Shown: in pieces, positions 1 to 7,362 of the stretch
Layout: each line of letters starts with the position of its first letter
Numbering within the stretch: position 1 is the stretch's first letter
Notes under the pieces: generated by a model
What the model was told of the DNA's origin: nothing
Database searches by the model: none
Seen by the model: the letters and a program-made list of their open reading frames with translations, nothing else
Translations under genes and position numbers: made by a program
Assembly (NCBI GenBank): GCA_022781395.1
Contig: JALETS010000118.1
Location: forward strand, 1-35,830
Reading direction: 5' to 3'
Source: Lachnospiraceae bacterium
GTDB taxonomy: Bacteria; Bacillota; Clostridia; Lachnospirales; Lachnospiraceae
DNA: 35,830 nt

Positions 1-42
1 CACTATGGCATCCAGCAATGCCGCTCCTGTATTAAAAACCAT
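1..42 (-). CDS. PadR-family regulator, N-terminal fragment
   Basis: Only the first 14 codons are inside the window, reading MVFNTGAALLDAIV, and the gene continues beyond base 1. The ATG at 42 has an AAAGGAG ribosome site 8 bases upstream. This N-terminus matches my memory of Lachnospiraceae PadR-type winged-helix regulators, which continue into the first helix of the DNA-binding domain; so few residues cannot prove it. The gene is divergent from the antiporter at 334. Its own promoter at 183-211 carries a repeated AT-rich element, which fits autoregulation, a common habit of PadR repressors. Any other short wHTH protein could also start this way. Confidence 0.55.
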   Translation of the reverse strand, partial: MVFNTGAALLDAIV

Positions 43-109
43 GCGATATACTCCTTTCCTGCTCCTTACATATTTCATAACGACCTCGCCTGCAAAAAGT
101 ATTCAATTA

Positions 110-206
110 TATAATATTATTTGTAGATATAATATTATTAATTATTAAATATTATATGCTGTATAATATTGTTTCTGTTGATACTATATTCCATATAATA
201 TTGTTT
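110..206. repeat. Cluster of TATAATATT repeats, possible operator
   Basis: TATAATATT occurs at 110-118, 128-136, 162-170 and 194-202, and its reverse complement at 149-157. The copies at 162 and 194 extend to a shared 13-mer TATAATATTGTTT. One copy lies in the promoter spacer of the PadR-type gene and the rest in its predicted leader. AT-richness makes chance similarity easier, but the 13-mer identity and placement argue for a binding site. Confidence 0.45.
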
Positions 207-211
207 GTCAA
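183..211 (-). promoter_or_regulatory. Sigma-A promoter of the PadR-type gene
   Basis: On the minus strand a perfect -35 TTGACA (206-211) is followed after 17 bases by TATAGT (183-188). The spacer contains one copy of the AATATTATA element that recurs downstream, so a repressor bound there would block RNA polymerase. The predicted transcript has an AU-rich leader of about 130 bases before the ATG at 42. Confidence 0.6.
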
Positions 212-333
212 CACTTATTTTATATTTTTAAAATTTAGCAAAATATGTACACAGAAGCCGCTCATATCCATAGAAAGCAGGCCTTTCCTATGATAAACTG
301 TAACTACTACTTGTCAGAAAGAGAGGAGCTATA

Positions 334-1929
334 TTGAATCTATACTTATTATTCTGTGCCGTTGTTCTGTTAATCTGTGTTTTATTTGGACGTTTTTCCT
401 CTAAAATGGGGGTTCCGGCCCTTCTTCTTTTCATGGTGATTGGAATGCTGTTTGGTTCAGACGGTATTTTACATATTCAATTTGAGAATTACGAACTAAC
501 AGAACGCATCTGCAGTACAGCGCTTATCTTTATCATGTTTTACGGCGGTTTCTGTGTAAAATGGGATGCTGCCAAACCTGTTATCGTGAAATCGGTTCTG
601 CTCTCTACCTTGGGTGTTATCCTGACAGCCGGCATTACCTGTCTCCTGTGCCACTTGATACTCAGGATTGGTCTGGCAGAAAGTTTTCTGATTGGTGCAG
701 TTATCAGTTCCACTGATGCGGCATCGGTCTTCTCCATTCTTCGCTCCAAAAACTTAAGTCTGAAACATGCAACCGCACCGCTTTTGGAGATTGAAAGCGG
801 GAGCAACGACCCGGTGGCTTATATGCTGACTGTCATCGGTCTTGCCATGGTACAAGGCAGTGCTACTACCTCCATTCCTTATCTGATTTTTGCCCAGATT
901 GTATTTGGAATACTTTGCGGTATCGGAATTGCAATTCTGGCTATCCTGCTAATGCGCAAACTATCCATCGAAGCAGAGAATCTGGATATGATTTTCATGA
1001 TCGCCATTGCCCTGCTTGCCTATGCCGTTCCTTCCTTATTAGACGGGAACGGCTACCTGAGTGTTTATCTGTCCGGCATTATACTTGGCAACAGCCACCT
1101 GAAAAACAAGGCTAATCTGGTGCATTTCTTTGACGGCATCACCGGCCTTTCACAGATCTGGCTGTTTTTCCTGTTAGGACTTCTTGCATTTCCCCATAAG
1201 CTTCCGGCGGTAATCCTGCCGGCACTTGTGATTGCATTGATTCTGAACTTTATCGCCAGACCGACAGCTGTTTTTGCGATTCTGCTCCCTGCCAAAGCCT
1301 CTGTCCGGCAATGTCTGCTTGTTTCCTTTGCCGGATTGCGTGGAGCTGCCTCCATCGTCTTTGCCATTATGGTCATTGCCAAAGGCGCAACACTTGACAA
1401 CGATATTTTCCACATTGTTTTTCTGATTTCTCTGTTCTCCGTAGCATTGCAAGGCTCTCTTCTGCCTGCCGTTGCCAGAAAACTACATATGGTGGATTAT
1501 GATAATGATGTAAGAAAGACTTTTAATGATTATCAGGAAGAAACCGCCATTACCCTGATGCAGATGAATATTATAAAAGGACATAATTGGGAAAATCGAA
1601 TGATCAAGGATGTGTCTTTGCCGTCCGGTTCTCTTGCTGTAATGATCAAACGAAACGGTGATACCTTAATTCCAAAGGGTGATACGAAGATCCTTGCGGG
1701 AGACAGTATTATTCTGAATATACCGTACTATAATGCCGATAAGGATGTGAAACTGCAGGAAATTACCATTGACCGGAATCATGAATGGTGCGATAAGAAG
1801 ATCATGGAATTAGAGCTTCCCCAAAATATGCTGGTAACCATGATCCGTCGTGAGGATGAAACCATTATTCCGGATGGTCAGACAACCATCCGGAATAATG
1901 ATATAGTAGTAATATGTGAACAGGAATGA
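334..1929 (+). CDS. CPA1-family K+(Na+)/H+ antiporter with tandem RCK_C domains
   Basis: Inner-membrane cation/proton antiporter resembling NhaP2/CvrA. About 12 hydrophobic helices fill residues 1-385, with the family signatures SSTDAASVF near residue 128 and ESGSNDPVAYML near 153. The cytoplasmic tail, about residues 400-531, holds two RCK_C (TrkA_C) repeats, each with an aliphatic-rich strand followed by a G/DxTxIxxGD-like turn (DTKILAGDSIIL and QTTIRNNDIVVI). RCK_C domains of CpaA and KtrC bind cyclic di-AMP, so second-messenger control is plausible but not shown. Start is TTG at 334, chosen because GAGAGGAG lies 5 to 12 bases upstream. It sits beside kdpDE-like and trkAH genes in what looks like a potassium cluster. 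K+ versus Na+ preference cannot be read from sequence. Confidence 0.85.
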   Translation: MNLYLLFCAVVLLICVLFGRFSSKMGVPALLLFMVIGMLFGSDGILHIQFENYELTERICSTALIFIMFYGGFCVKWDAAKPVIVKSVLLSTLGVILTAGITCLLCHLILRIGLAESFLIGAVISSTDAASVFSILRSKNLSLKHATAPLLEIESGSNDPVAYMLTVIGLAMVQGSATTSIPYLIFAQIVFGILCGIGIAILAILLMRKLSIEAENLDMIFMIAIALLAYAVPSLLDGNGYLSVYLSGIILGNSHLKNKANLVHFFDGITGLSQIWLFFLLGLLAFPHKLPAVILPALVIALILNFIARPTAVFAILLPAKASVRQCLLVSFAGLRGAASIVFAIMVIAKGATLDNDIFHIVFLISLFSVALQGSLLPAVARKLHMVDYDNDVRKTFNDYQEETAITLMQMNIIKGHNWENRMIKDVSLPSGSLAVMIKRNGDTLIPKGDTKILAGDSIILNIPYYNADKDVKLQEITIDRNHEWCDKKIMELELPQNMLVTMIRREDETIIPDGQTTIRNNDIVVICEQE

Positions 1930-1968
1930 AATAAGTCGGATTAATCAGTTTGCATGTTAAAGCTTTCA

Positions 1969-2682
1969 TTACAGATTTTCGTTTTCAATCATACGGTAGC
2001 CGATGCCGATCTCTGTCAGAATATACCGGGGATCAGCAGGATTGTTCTCTAATTTTCTGCGGATATTCGCCATATTTACCCGCAGAATCCGATTATTACT
2101 ATCTGCAAAAGGGCCCCAAACATGGGTCAGAAGCGAATCATACGTGATTACCCTTCCGGCATTACGTGATAAATAAGTAAGAATCTTATATTCAATCTGG
2201 GTAAAATGAACGATTTCCCCATTGACTGTAACAAGATGTTTCTCATAATCGATGACCAGTCCCTTGGCCGCATACCTGTTCTCGATCGGTGACATCATAC
2301 CGCCATTCAGGGAAGAGCGCCTGAGCGCTGTACGGATTCTGGCCATCAGCTCCGGAGTGCCGAAGGGTTTGGTGATATAGTCATCTGCCCCGGCATCCAA
2401 TGCCTCAACTTTCTCTTTTTCCTGGGTTCTGGCTGAGATCACAATAATCGGTACATTACTCCACTTTCTGATGCTGTGGATAACCTCTATGCCATCCATA
2501 TCCGGCAATCCCAAATCCAGCAAAATCAGATCAGGACAGCCGGAAGCCGCAAGAGATAGTCCGCTGACTGCATTGACTGCAAAATCTACTTTATAGTCCT
2601 GGTTTTTCAATGTGGTCACAATAAAATTACAGATATTACGTTCATCTTCAATCAATAAAATCTCATGTCTTGGATTCATCAT
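1969..2682 (-). CDS. kdpE: KdpE-type response regulator (OmpR/PhoB family)
   Basis: Cytoplasmic two-component regulator of 237 residues. The receiver domain (about 5-120) has the acidic pair IEDE near 11-14, phospho-acceptor Asp56 in LILLDLGLPDMDG, and the conserved Lys in DDYITKPFG. The C-terminal winged helix (about 140-230) includes the KdpE-like stretch VWGPFADSNNRILRVNMANIRRKLE. The gene overlaps the 3' end of the kinase gene by 20 bases, so the two are translationally coupled. No kdpFABC ATPase is in view. Likely targets are the 11-bp repeat arrays at 3832-3875 and 4376-4441, by inference from family binding habits and position. Confidence 0.88.
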   Translation of the reverse strand: MMNPRHEILLIEDERNICNFIVTTLKNQDYKVDFAVNAVSGLSLAASGCPDLILLDLGLPDMDGIEVIHSIRKWSNVPIIVISARTQEKEKVEALDAGADDYITKPFGTPELMARIRTALRRSSLNGGMMSPIENRYAAKGLVIDYEKHLVTVNGEIVHFTQIEYKILTYLSRNAGRVITYDSLLTHVWGPFADSNNRILRVNMANIRRKLENNPADPRYILTEIGIGYRMIENENL

Positions 2683-3763
2683 TCACCTCATCCTTTGGCA
2701 ATGTAAAATAAAACTCAGCACCCTGTTCGTGATTTCTGGCGCTAATGATACCGTTATGTGCAGCAATAATTGTCTTACAGATGGAAAGCCCGATTCCCAT
2801 ACCTTTGTTAGAGTCTGATTCGCGATTTCCAATATAGGAATTACCGTCAAAAATATTCTGCAGGCGTTCTTCACTGATTCCAATCCCAAAATCCTTCACA
2901 TGAAAAGAAACATATCCCGGATGATCCTCCACGTAACACAGAACCGGTCTGGTAGTCTGAGCATGTGTAATCGCATTTTCCAGCAGATTTATCAATACCT
3001 GTTCAATCAAAATGGCATCCATGGGAATGATCAACAGATCATCCGGCACGGAAACCTGAACAGACGCCTCCGGAAATCTTTTCTTCAGTCTGAGAATGGT
3101 CGCCGAAACAATTTCCTCCACGGACTCATCCGTCTTTTTCACTCTGAAAGACTGATTATTAATTCTTGTAACGGAGAGTAAGTTCTCCACCATATTTAAA
3201 AGCCAGTTAGCATCCTCCTGAATATGCATTACAATGGTGTTTTTCTCTTCTTCGGCAAGCAGAGAGCTGTTTTCCAGATAAGAGGAACTGGCACCAATAA
3301 TGCCGGTAAGCGGTGTACGCAGATCATGGGAAACAGCCCTTAGCAGATTTGCCCGCATTTTTTCCTTCTCAGTCTCTGATAATAATTTATCCTTCTCGGC
3401 AATCATCCGTGCCTGCTGTTTCATATTAGTTGTCATAGTAGTTGTGATCAGAGAAACACCTAATATTTCCAGAAAAGCAATTGGATAGCCGGACAGTGTA
3501 AAATTCAATTCATAATAAGGATAAGTAAACAGATAATTTACACATACTACCGATACTACGGAAGAAACGATTCCCGGCATATAACCGTCCGTAAAACGTA
3601 TTATGATTACCAGTGCCAAAATGTAAATTAGCGCAATATTACCATTATTTTCCGGAACAATAGAGGAAAACAGGAAGGAAAAAACAGTCGCAGCCGCAAG
3701 CCCGGAGCATGTTATAATAATATTTTTCAACGTAGATGACATATGTACAACCATGCCTTTCAT
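2663..3763 (-). CDS. kdpD: Short KdpD-like sensor histidine kinase
   Basis: Membrane kinase with a DUF4118-type bundle of about four helices (residues 13-112), a dimerisation domain with phospho-His146 in AVSHDLRTPLTG, and a HATPase domain with N-box INLLENAITHA, G1 box VKDFGIGIS and G2 box GMGIGLSICK. At 366 residues it lacks the N-terminal KdpD sensor and Usp-like domains of the roughly 890-residue E. coli protein, so signal input must be through the membrane part or a partner. Start 3763 has no clear ribosome site; the in-frame ATG at 3742 has AAAGG 13 bases upstream and may be the true start. The membrane part and the KdpE-like partner support the KdpD name over a generic kinase. Confidence 0.8.
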   Translation of the reverse strand: MKGMVVHMSSTLKNIIITCSGLAAATVFSFLFSSIVPENNGNIALIYILALVIIIRFTDGYMPGIVSSVVSVVCVNYLFTYPYYELNFTLSGYPIAFLEILGVSLITTTMTTNMKQQARMIAEKDKLLSETEKEKMRANLLRAVSHDLRTPLTGIIGASSSYLENSSLLAEEEKNTIVMHIQEDANWLLNMVENLLSVTRINNQSFRVKKTDESVEEIVSATILRLKKRFPEASVQVSVPDDLLIIPMDAILIEQVLINLLENAITHAQTTRPVLCYVEDHPGYVSFHVKDFGIGISEERLQNIFDGNSYIGNRESDSNKGMGIGLSICKTIIAAHNGIISARNHEQGAEFYFTLPKDEVNDESKT

Positions 3764-3831
3764 TCAATCTGTTATTTTATGAACTAAATCTATTATATAT
3801 GATTACTGCCAAAAGAAAAACTATATGTGAT

Positions 3832-3883
3832 GCTAAAATATTGTTAAGAAAAGGCTAAAAAGGCGCAAAGAGAGTGCTATAAT
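3832..3883 (+). promoter_or_regulatory. Four 11-bp direct repeats next to a -10 box
   Basis: Units begin exactly 11 bases apart at 3832 (GCTAAA), 3843 (GTTAAG), 3854 (GCTAAA) and 3865 (GCAAAG), and end 2 bases before TATAAT at 3878-3883. The -35 position has no consensus (CTAAAA), typical of an activator-dependent promoter. OmpR/PhoB-family regulators bind direct repeats of this period. It would drive the 31-codon ORF at 3966 and also lies upstream of the divergent kdpD-like gene, whose possible -10 TATAAT is at 3792-3797. Confidence 0.55.
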
Positions 3884-3965
3884 TTCGTTAAAATCAACCC
3901 GTAATACTGTGTTTCCCATTTAAGTTGTGCTACTATCTCTATAGAAAAAAAGGAAAGGCAGGGTT

Positions 3966-4061
3966 ATGAATATGGGAATTGTAGAAATTTTGATTCTCGG
4001 AGTAGTATTTGTTGCTCTGGGCGGATGTTTGGTTTATTCACTTGTTACCGGTAAACAATAA
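3966..4061 (+). CDS. 31-residue KdpF-like membrane peptide
   Basis: A tiny ORF too short for routine calling. The product starts MNMGIVEILILGVVF, has one hydrophobic helix (about residues 4-25) and ends in SLVTGKQ. A ribosome site AGGAAAGG lies at 3951-3957; a second in-frame ATG at 3972 is an alternative start. It has a TATAAT box and repeat array upstream and a strong terminator just downstream, so it appears to be its own transcription unit. Length and single-helix layout recall KdpF (29 residues), the small stabilising subunit of the Kdp ATPase, and it lies next to kdpDE-like genes; but no KdpABC is nearby and sequence identity is not evident. It could instead modulate Trk or the kinase. 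Confidence 0.6.
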   Translation: MNMGIVEILILGVVFVALGGCLVYSLVTGKQ

Positions 4062-4080
4062 GAGAAATCACAGAGATAAA

Positions 4081-4140
4081 ACAAACCGGAAGGCTGAAAG
4101 CACTCTTCTGAATGCGCTTAGTCTTCCGGTTTGTTTTATT
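4081..4140. terminator. Bidirectional intrinsic terminator
   Basis: A perfect 12-bp inverted repeat, ACAAACCGGAAG at 4081-4092 with its complement at 4123-4134, runs into TTTT on the plus strand; the minus strand also ends in a T-rich TTTGTTTTAT. It separates the two convergent micro-ORFs and can stop both transcripts. Confidence 0.8.
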
Positions 4141-4157
4141 GCATAACTGCTTCATTA

Positions 4158-4301
4158 CTATTGATTCAGGGAATAGCCATATCTGATCCTGCGGTATATC
4201 TTCCATATAATCACAGCAGGAAGACTGAACAGCAGATACAGGGTACTGAGAAGTCCGGCTGCACCACCGATAACCATAATAAGAATCAATCCGATATTCA
4301 T
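4158..4301 (-). CDS. 47-residue membrane peptide of unknown function
   Basis: Starts MNIGLILIMVIGGAAGLL, with a long hydrophobic segment over residues 3-33 that may be one or two helices, then a basic tail (KIYRRIRYGYSLNQ). ATG at 4301 follows AAGGAG by 11 bases, and TATAAT at 4337-4342 (minus strand) gives a promoter. I do not recognise the family. It converges on the 31-residue peptide gene across the shared terminator, and both have 11-bp repeat arrays upstream. Possible roles are a small regulator of potassium transport or of the kinase, or a toxin-like peptide; nothing decides between these. A longer overlapping frame in the same strand runs through the terminator and has no ribosome site, so I prefer this one. 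Confidence 0.5.
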   Translation of the reverse strand: MNIGLILIMVIGGAAGLLSTLYLLFSLPAVIIWKIYRRIRYGYSLNQ

Positions 4302-4375
4302 AGTAATACCCACTCCTTTTCCTTATTCTTAGTGCCATTATAAAAAAATAACCCGCACAGAAAAATAGGGATCGG

Positions 4376-4441
4376 ACTTTCTTAACGGAAGCTGAGCAAA
4401 ATCGAAACGCAATGTTAGCACCGGGTTAGCAGATTCTTAAC
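4376..4441 (-). promoter_or_regulatory. Six 11-bp direct repeats, likely response-regulator array
   Basis: Read on the minus strand, consecutive 11-base units starting at 4441, 4430, 4419, 4408, 4397 and 4386 begin GTTAAG, GCTAAC, GCTAAC, GTTTCG, GCTCAG and GTTAAG. All six start G(T/C)T, and the outer units share GTTAAGAA with the array at 3843. The block lies 33 bases upstream of the TATAAT of the 47-residue peptide gene and about 40 bases upstream of the -35 of the EamA gene on the other strand, so it could act on either. Confidence 0.55.
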
Positions 4442-4481
4442 ATCTATGCATCAGGGCAACAGAAAGAATGTGATATAAAGG

Positions 4482-4510
4482 TTGTATCCCCGCCCGGATT
4501 GCGCTATAAT
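4482..4510 (+). promoter_or_regulatory. Promoter of the EamA transporter gene
   Basis: TTGTAT at 4482-4487 and TATAAT at 4505-4510 are separated by 17 bases. Transcription would begin near 4517, which rules out the in-frame TTG at 4513 as translation start and supports the ATG at 4573. Confidence 0.65.
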
Positions 4511-4572
4511 CCTTGTCAGCAGACAGCAATCGACATAAATCGGCAACTTCAGGGAAAGGCAGGCAGCTTGGC

Positions 4573-5508
4573 ATGAAAAACAGAATCGGCACAAACGGAA
4601 CACTTCTTATCATTCTGGCAGGAATCTTTTGGGGCAGTATGGGAATTTTCGTCCGTGGTCTTACTGCACTCGCCGGTTTTACTTCTATTCAGATTGTCTG
4701 TGTCAGACTGGTAGTCGCCGCCGTTGTGTTCTTATGCATATTATGGTGGAAAGACCGCTCCGGTTTTCGGATTGCACTGCGTAATATTCCTCTTTTTCTT
4801 GGACTGGGCTTATGCAGTATTCTCTTTTTCGCTACCTGTTATTTTACCGCGATCCGCATGATGACCTTATCCATCGCAGCTATCCTGCTTTATACATCAC
4901 CTATATGGGTTATGTTGATGTCACTCTTACTGTTTCATGAGAAAATGACCGGTTCCAAGCTTTTGGCTCTCATCATCTCGTTTATTGGCTGTGTATTTGT
5001 TTCCGGCATCGGATCAGGAAACAGTGTCGTGACCCCTCTTGGTATTTTGATCGGACTTTGCTCCGGTTTCGGCTATGGTCTCTACAGCATCTTAGGCACG
5101 ATTGCCTTGCGTAAGTATTCGACTTATACAGTCACCACATATACCTTTGTTATTGCTGCCATTGGTTCCCTTTTTGTATGTTCTCTCCCCGATTTATGGC
5201 ATAAAATAACGGTTTGCCAAAGCAAACCGTATTTGTGTCTCTTAATATTATTGACTGGAATAGTCACAGCAGTAATTCCTTTTCTTCTTTACACACTGGG
5301 GCTGGAACATGTGGAAGCAAGCCGTGCTGCCATTCTAGCAACAGTTGAACCCATGGTTGCAACCCTGATTGGAATCTTTATATTTCATGAATATCTGACA
5401 CCACTATCAGCACTTGGAATTCTCTGCATTCTGGGTGCAATCGTGATTCTGAACAGACCTGTCAGAGAAAAGCATTCATATGATAAATCTGATCATGGAA
5501 CATCTTAG
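4573..5508 (+). CDS. EamA/DMT-superfamily transporter
   Basis: Inner-membrane protein of 311 residues with about ten hydrophobic helices arranged as two EamA repeats: the first opens at GTLLIILAGIFWGSMGIFVRG, with the usual FWG motif, and the second at GILIGLCSGFGYGLYSILG. Drug/metabolite transporters of this type export amino acids, metabolites or drugs; the substrate cannot be told. ATG at 4573 is chosen because the promoter sits at 4482-4510 and a purine-rich GGGAAAGGCAGG precedes it; an upstream TTG frame would begin before the likely RNA start. The stop codon overlaps the convergent small gene by 4 bases, and no terminator lies between them. The repeat array at 4376-4441 may connect it to the kdpDE-like system. 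Confidence 0.82.
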   Translation: MKNRIGTNGTLLIILAGIFWGSMGIFVRGLTALAGFTSIQIVCVRLVVAAVVFLCILWWKDRSGFRIALRNIPLFLGLGLCSILFFATCYFTAIRMMTLSIAAILLYTSPIWVMLMSLLLFHEKMTGSKLLALIISFIGCVFVSGIGSGNSVVTPLGILIGLCSGFGYGLYSILGTIALRKYSTYTVTTYTFVIAAIGSLFVCSLPDLWHKITVCQSKPYLCLLILLTGIVTAVIPFLLYTLGLEHVEASRAAILATVEPMVATLIGIFIFHEYLTPLSALGILCILGAIVILNRPVREKHSYDKSDHGTS

Positions 5509-5720
5509 AACAAATTAACCTTACCGCAGAAGCTGTCATTGATGACATAATAAGCTGTAAATTCCTCCGGTTTCACATAAATCTGCAAATTCTCTATAGA
5601 CTCCTCTTTATTTCCTTTTGCAACATAATGAGCTTTGACCCTGGCGGTCACATCCTCCATATTTGCCTCATATTCCCGATACTGTAATACAACTTCCGGT
5701 GTCATTTTTCCCTTTTCCAT
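5505..5720 (-). CDS. DUF6465-like small protein
   Basis: A 71-residue soluble protein. Its C-terminal half (ENLQIYVKPEEFTAYYVINDSFCGKVNLF region) has the pattern I recall for DUF6465 proteins of Lachnospiraceae: a beta strand with VKPEE, then AYYV, then a closing G-hydrophobic strand. The N-terminal part is a charged helix. No function is known. ATG at 5720 follows AAAGGG by about 10 bases. It lies downstream of trkH on the same strand, separated by 174 bases that contain an inverted repeat, so it probably has its own promoter. Confidence 0.55.
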   Translation of the reverse strand: MEKGKMTPEVVLQYREYEANMEDVTARVKAHYVAKGNKEESIENLQIYVKPEEFTAYYVINDSFCGKVNLF

Positions 5721-5746
5721 CGTAATAATCCCTTTCTCTCAATCGA

Positions 5747-5777
5747 GTAAAAAATCTTTCATATACGGATTTTTTAC
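5747..5777. repeat. Perfect 10-bp inverted repeat upstream of the DUF6465-like gene
   Basis: GTAAAAAATC at 5747-5756 is exactly complementary to GATTTTTTAC at 5768-5777, with an 11-base loop. It ends 27 bases before the start codon of the small gene. A direct repeat TTACACTT (5774-5781 and 5794-5801, 20 bp apart) adjoins it. Either an operator or a weak terminator for trkH transcripts; the stem is AT-rich. Confidence 0.35.
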
Positions 5778-5894
5778 ACTTTTATCTGATGAATTACACT
5801 TCATTGTTTCCTAATTGTAACATTATTCTCACCAGTCTACAAGTCACAAATATCTGCATACTGTAATATTATGTTCTCAGACTTCAAGCGGCCA

Positions 5895-7349
5895 TTATCT
5901 GCGGGTCCATGTACTTTTGGAAAGCAGAATCAGGATCGGAAAGATTTCCAGCCTTCCTGCCAGCATATCAATAATAAGAATCACCTTGGACAATACACTG
6001 TAGCCGCCAAAATTGCAGGTCGGTCCCACAGCTTCCAACCCGGGACCGATATTGTTAAAGCAGGCCAGCACTGCAGAAAAATTAGTCATTGTAGAAAATC
6101 CGTCCACGGAAATTACAATAAAGCTGCATATCACGATCAGTACATAAGCAGCCAGATAGGCATTAATATTATCCAGGACCCTCTCCTGCACCATCTGATG
6201 ATCCATACGCACCACCTGTACCTTCTGTGGATGAAGGATCTGTCTGACATTGCGCCGCAGACTCTTTAACATAAGCAGGGCTCTTCCGCATTTAAAGCCA
6301 CCGCCTGTACTGCCCGCACAGGCACCTATTACCATAAGACCAAGCAGAATTGCCTTAGAGAAACTGGGCCACAGATCAAAATCCGTGGTGGCAAATCCTG
6401 TTGTTGTCACGATACTTGCCACCTGAAAGGCTGCATAACGCACCGTTTCTCCAAGGGAATCATACATTCCCCTTATATTCCATGTAATCAATACAATGCT
6501 GCCTGCCACGACTGCCAGATAAAACCGCAGTTCCTCATCCTTGAACACATTCTTGATCTGTTTCATAAACAACATATAATAGCAGGCAAAATTCACACCA
6601 AACAACAGCATAAATACCGTGCAGACATTCTGCAGATAAGGACTGTAACCTGCAATGCTGTCATTTCTGACTCCAAAACCGCCTGTTCCGGCCGTTCCGA
6701 ATGCCGTACAGATTGCATCAAACACCGGCATTCTCCCAATCAAAAGGAATATCACGTTCAGTACGGTCAGAAAAAGATACAAAATATACAGAATGGTAGC
6801 AGTATCCTTCATCTTCGGCACTAATTTGCCCACCTTAGGACCCGGACTCTCTGCACGAAGCAGATGCATGGTATATCCGTCACTCTGATTACCGCCTCTG
6901 CCAAGTGCCAGCACGAATACTAGAACACCCATACCGCCCAGCCAGTGTGTAAAACTGCGCCAGTACAGATTGCCTTTGGAAAGCCCTTCCACATTGGACA
7001 GGATGGAAGCCCCGGTAGTTGTAAAGCCTGATACGGTTTCAAACAAGGCATCCACAAAATGCGGTATTTCTCCAGAAAAATAGAATGGAAGACACCCAAG
7101 AAGACTCATCACAATCCAGCTTGCTCCTACACAAACAAGCCCTTCCCTGGCATAAAACCCTTTCTTTGCCCTCCTGCACAACACCGCCAGAATAACAGCC
7201 GCTGCCAGTGTAATGACAATCGCAGAACAAAATCCGTAAACAGAGTTCCTTTCATTTCTATATAAGCTGATCAGCAGCGCCGGCAGCATAAACACTGCCT
7301 CTACCAGTAGGATTCTGCTGATAAATTTTCCCATCATCCGATAATTCAT
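5895..7349 (-). CDS. trkH: Trk potassium uptake channel subunit TrkH
   Basis: K+-translocating membrane subunit, 484 residues with the four-fold helix-pore-helix plan. Pore-loop segments are visible in order: SGFTTTGASIL, FGTAGTGGFG, SIVTTTGFATTDF and FNNIGPGLEAVG, each with the selectivity-filter glycine. It needs the cytoplasmic RCK ring made by TrkA, encoded just upstream. ATG at 7349 is preferred because AGGTG lies 6 bases upstream; a TTG at 7370 in the same frame would overlap trkA and lacks a ribosome site. The spacing to trkA is 13 bases, so they form one operon. Together with the CPA1 antiporter and kdpDE-like genes this makes a K+ uptake, efflux and sensing cluster. Confidence 0.93.
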   Translation of the reverse strand: MNYRMMGKFISRILLVEAVFMLPALLISLYRNERNSVYGFCSAIVITLAAAVILAVLCRRAKKGFYAREGLVCVGASWIVMSLLGCLPFYFSGEIPHFVDALFETVSGFTTTGASILSNVEGLSKGNLYWRSFTHWLGGMGVLVFVLALGRGGNQSDGYTMHLLRAESPGPKVGKLVPKMKDTATILYILYLFLTVLNVIFLLIGRMPVFDAICTAFGTAGTGGFGVRNDSIAGYSPYLQNVCTVFMLLFGVNFACYYMLFMKQIKNVFKDEELRFYLAVVAGSIVLITWNIRGMYDSLGETVRYAAFQVASIVTTTGFATTDFDLWPSFSKAILLGLMVIGACAGSTGGGFKCGRALLMLKSLRRNVRQILHPQKVQVVRMDHQMVQERVLDNINAYLAAYVLIVICSFIVISVDGFSTMTNFSAVLACFNNIGPGLEAVGPTCNFGGYSVLSKVILIIDMLAGRLEIFPILILLSKSTWTRR

Positions 7350-7362
7350 ATAGCACCTATAT

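Noticed and set aside
4045-4338. Open frame of 97 codons on the minus strand
   Set aside because: It runs through the shared terminator and lacks a ribosome site; the 47-codon frame inside it has both a promoter and AAGGAG.
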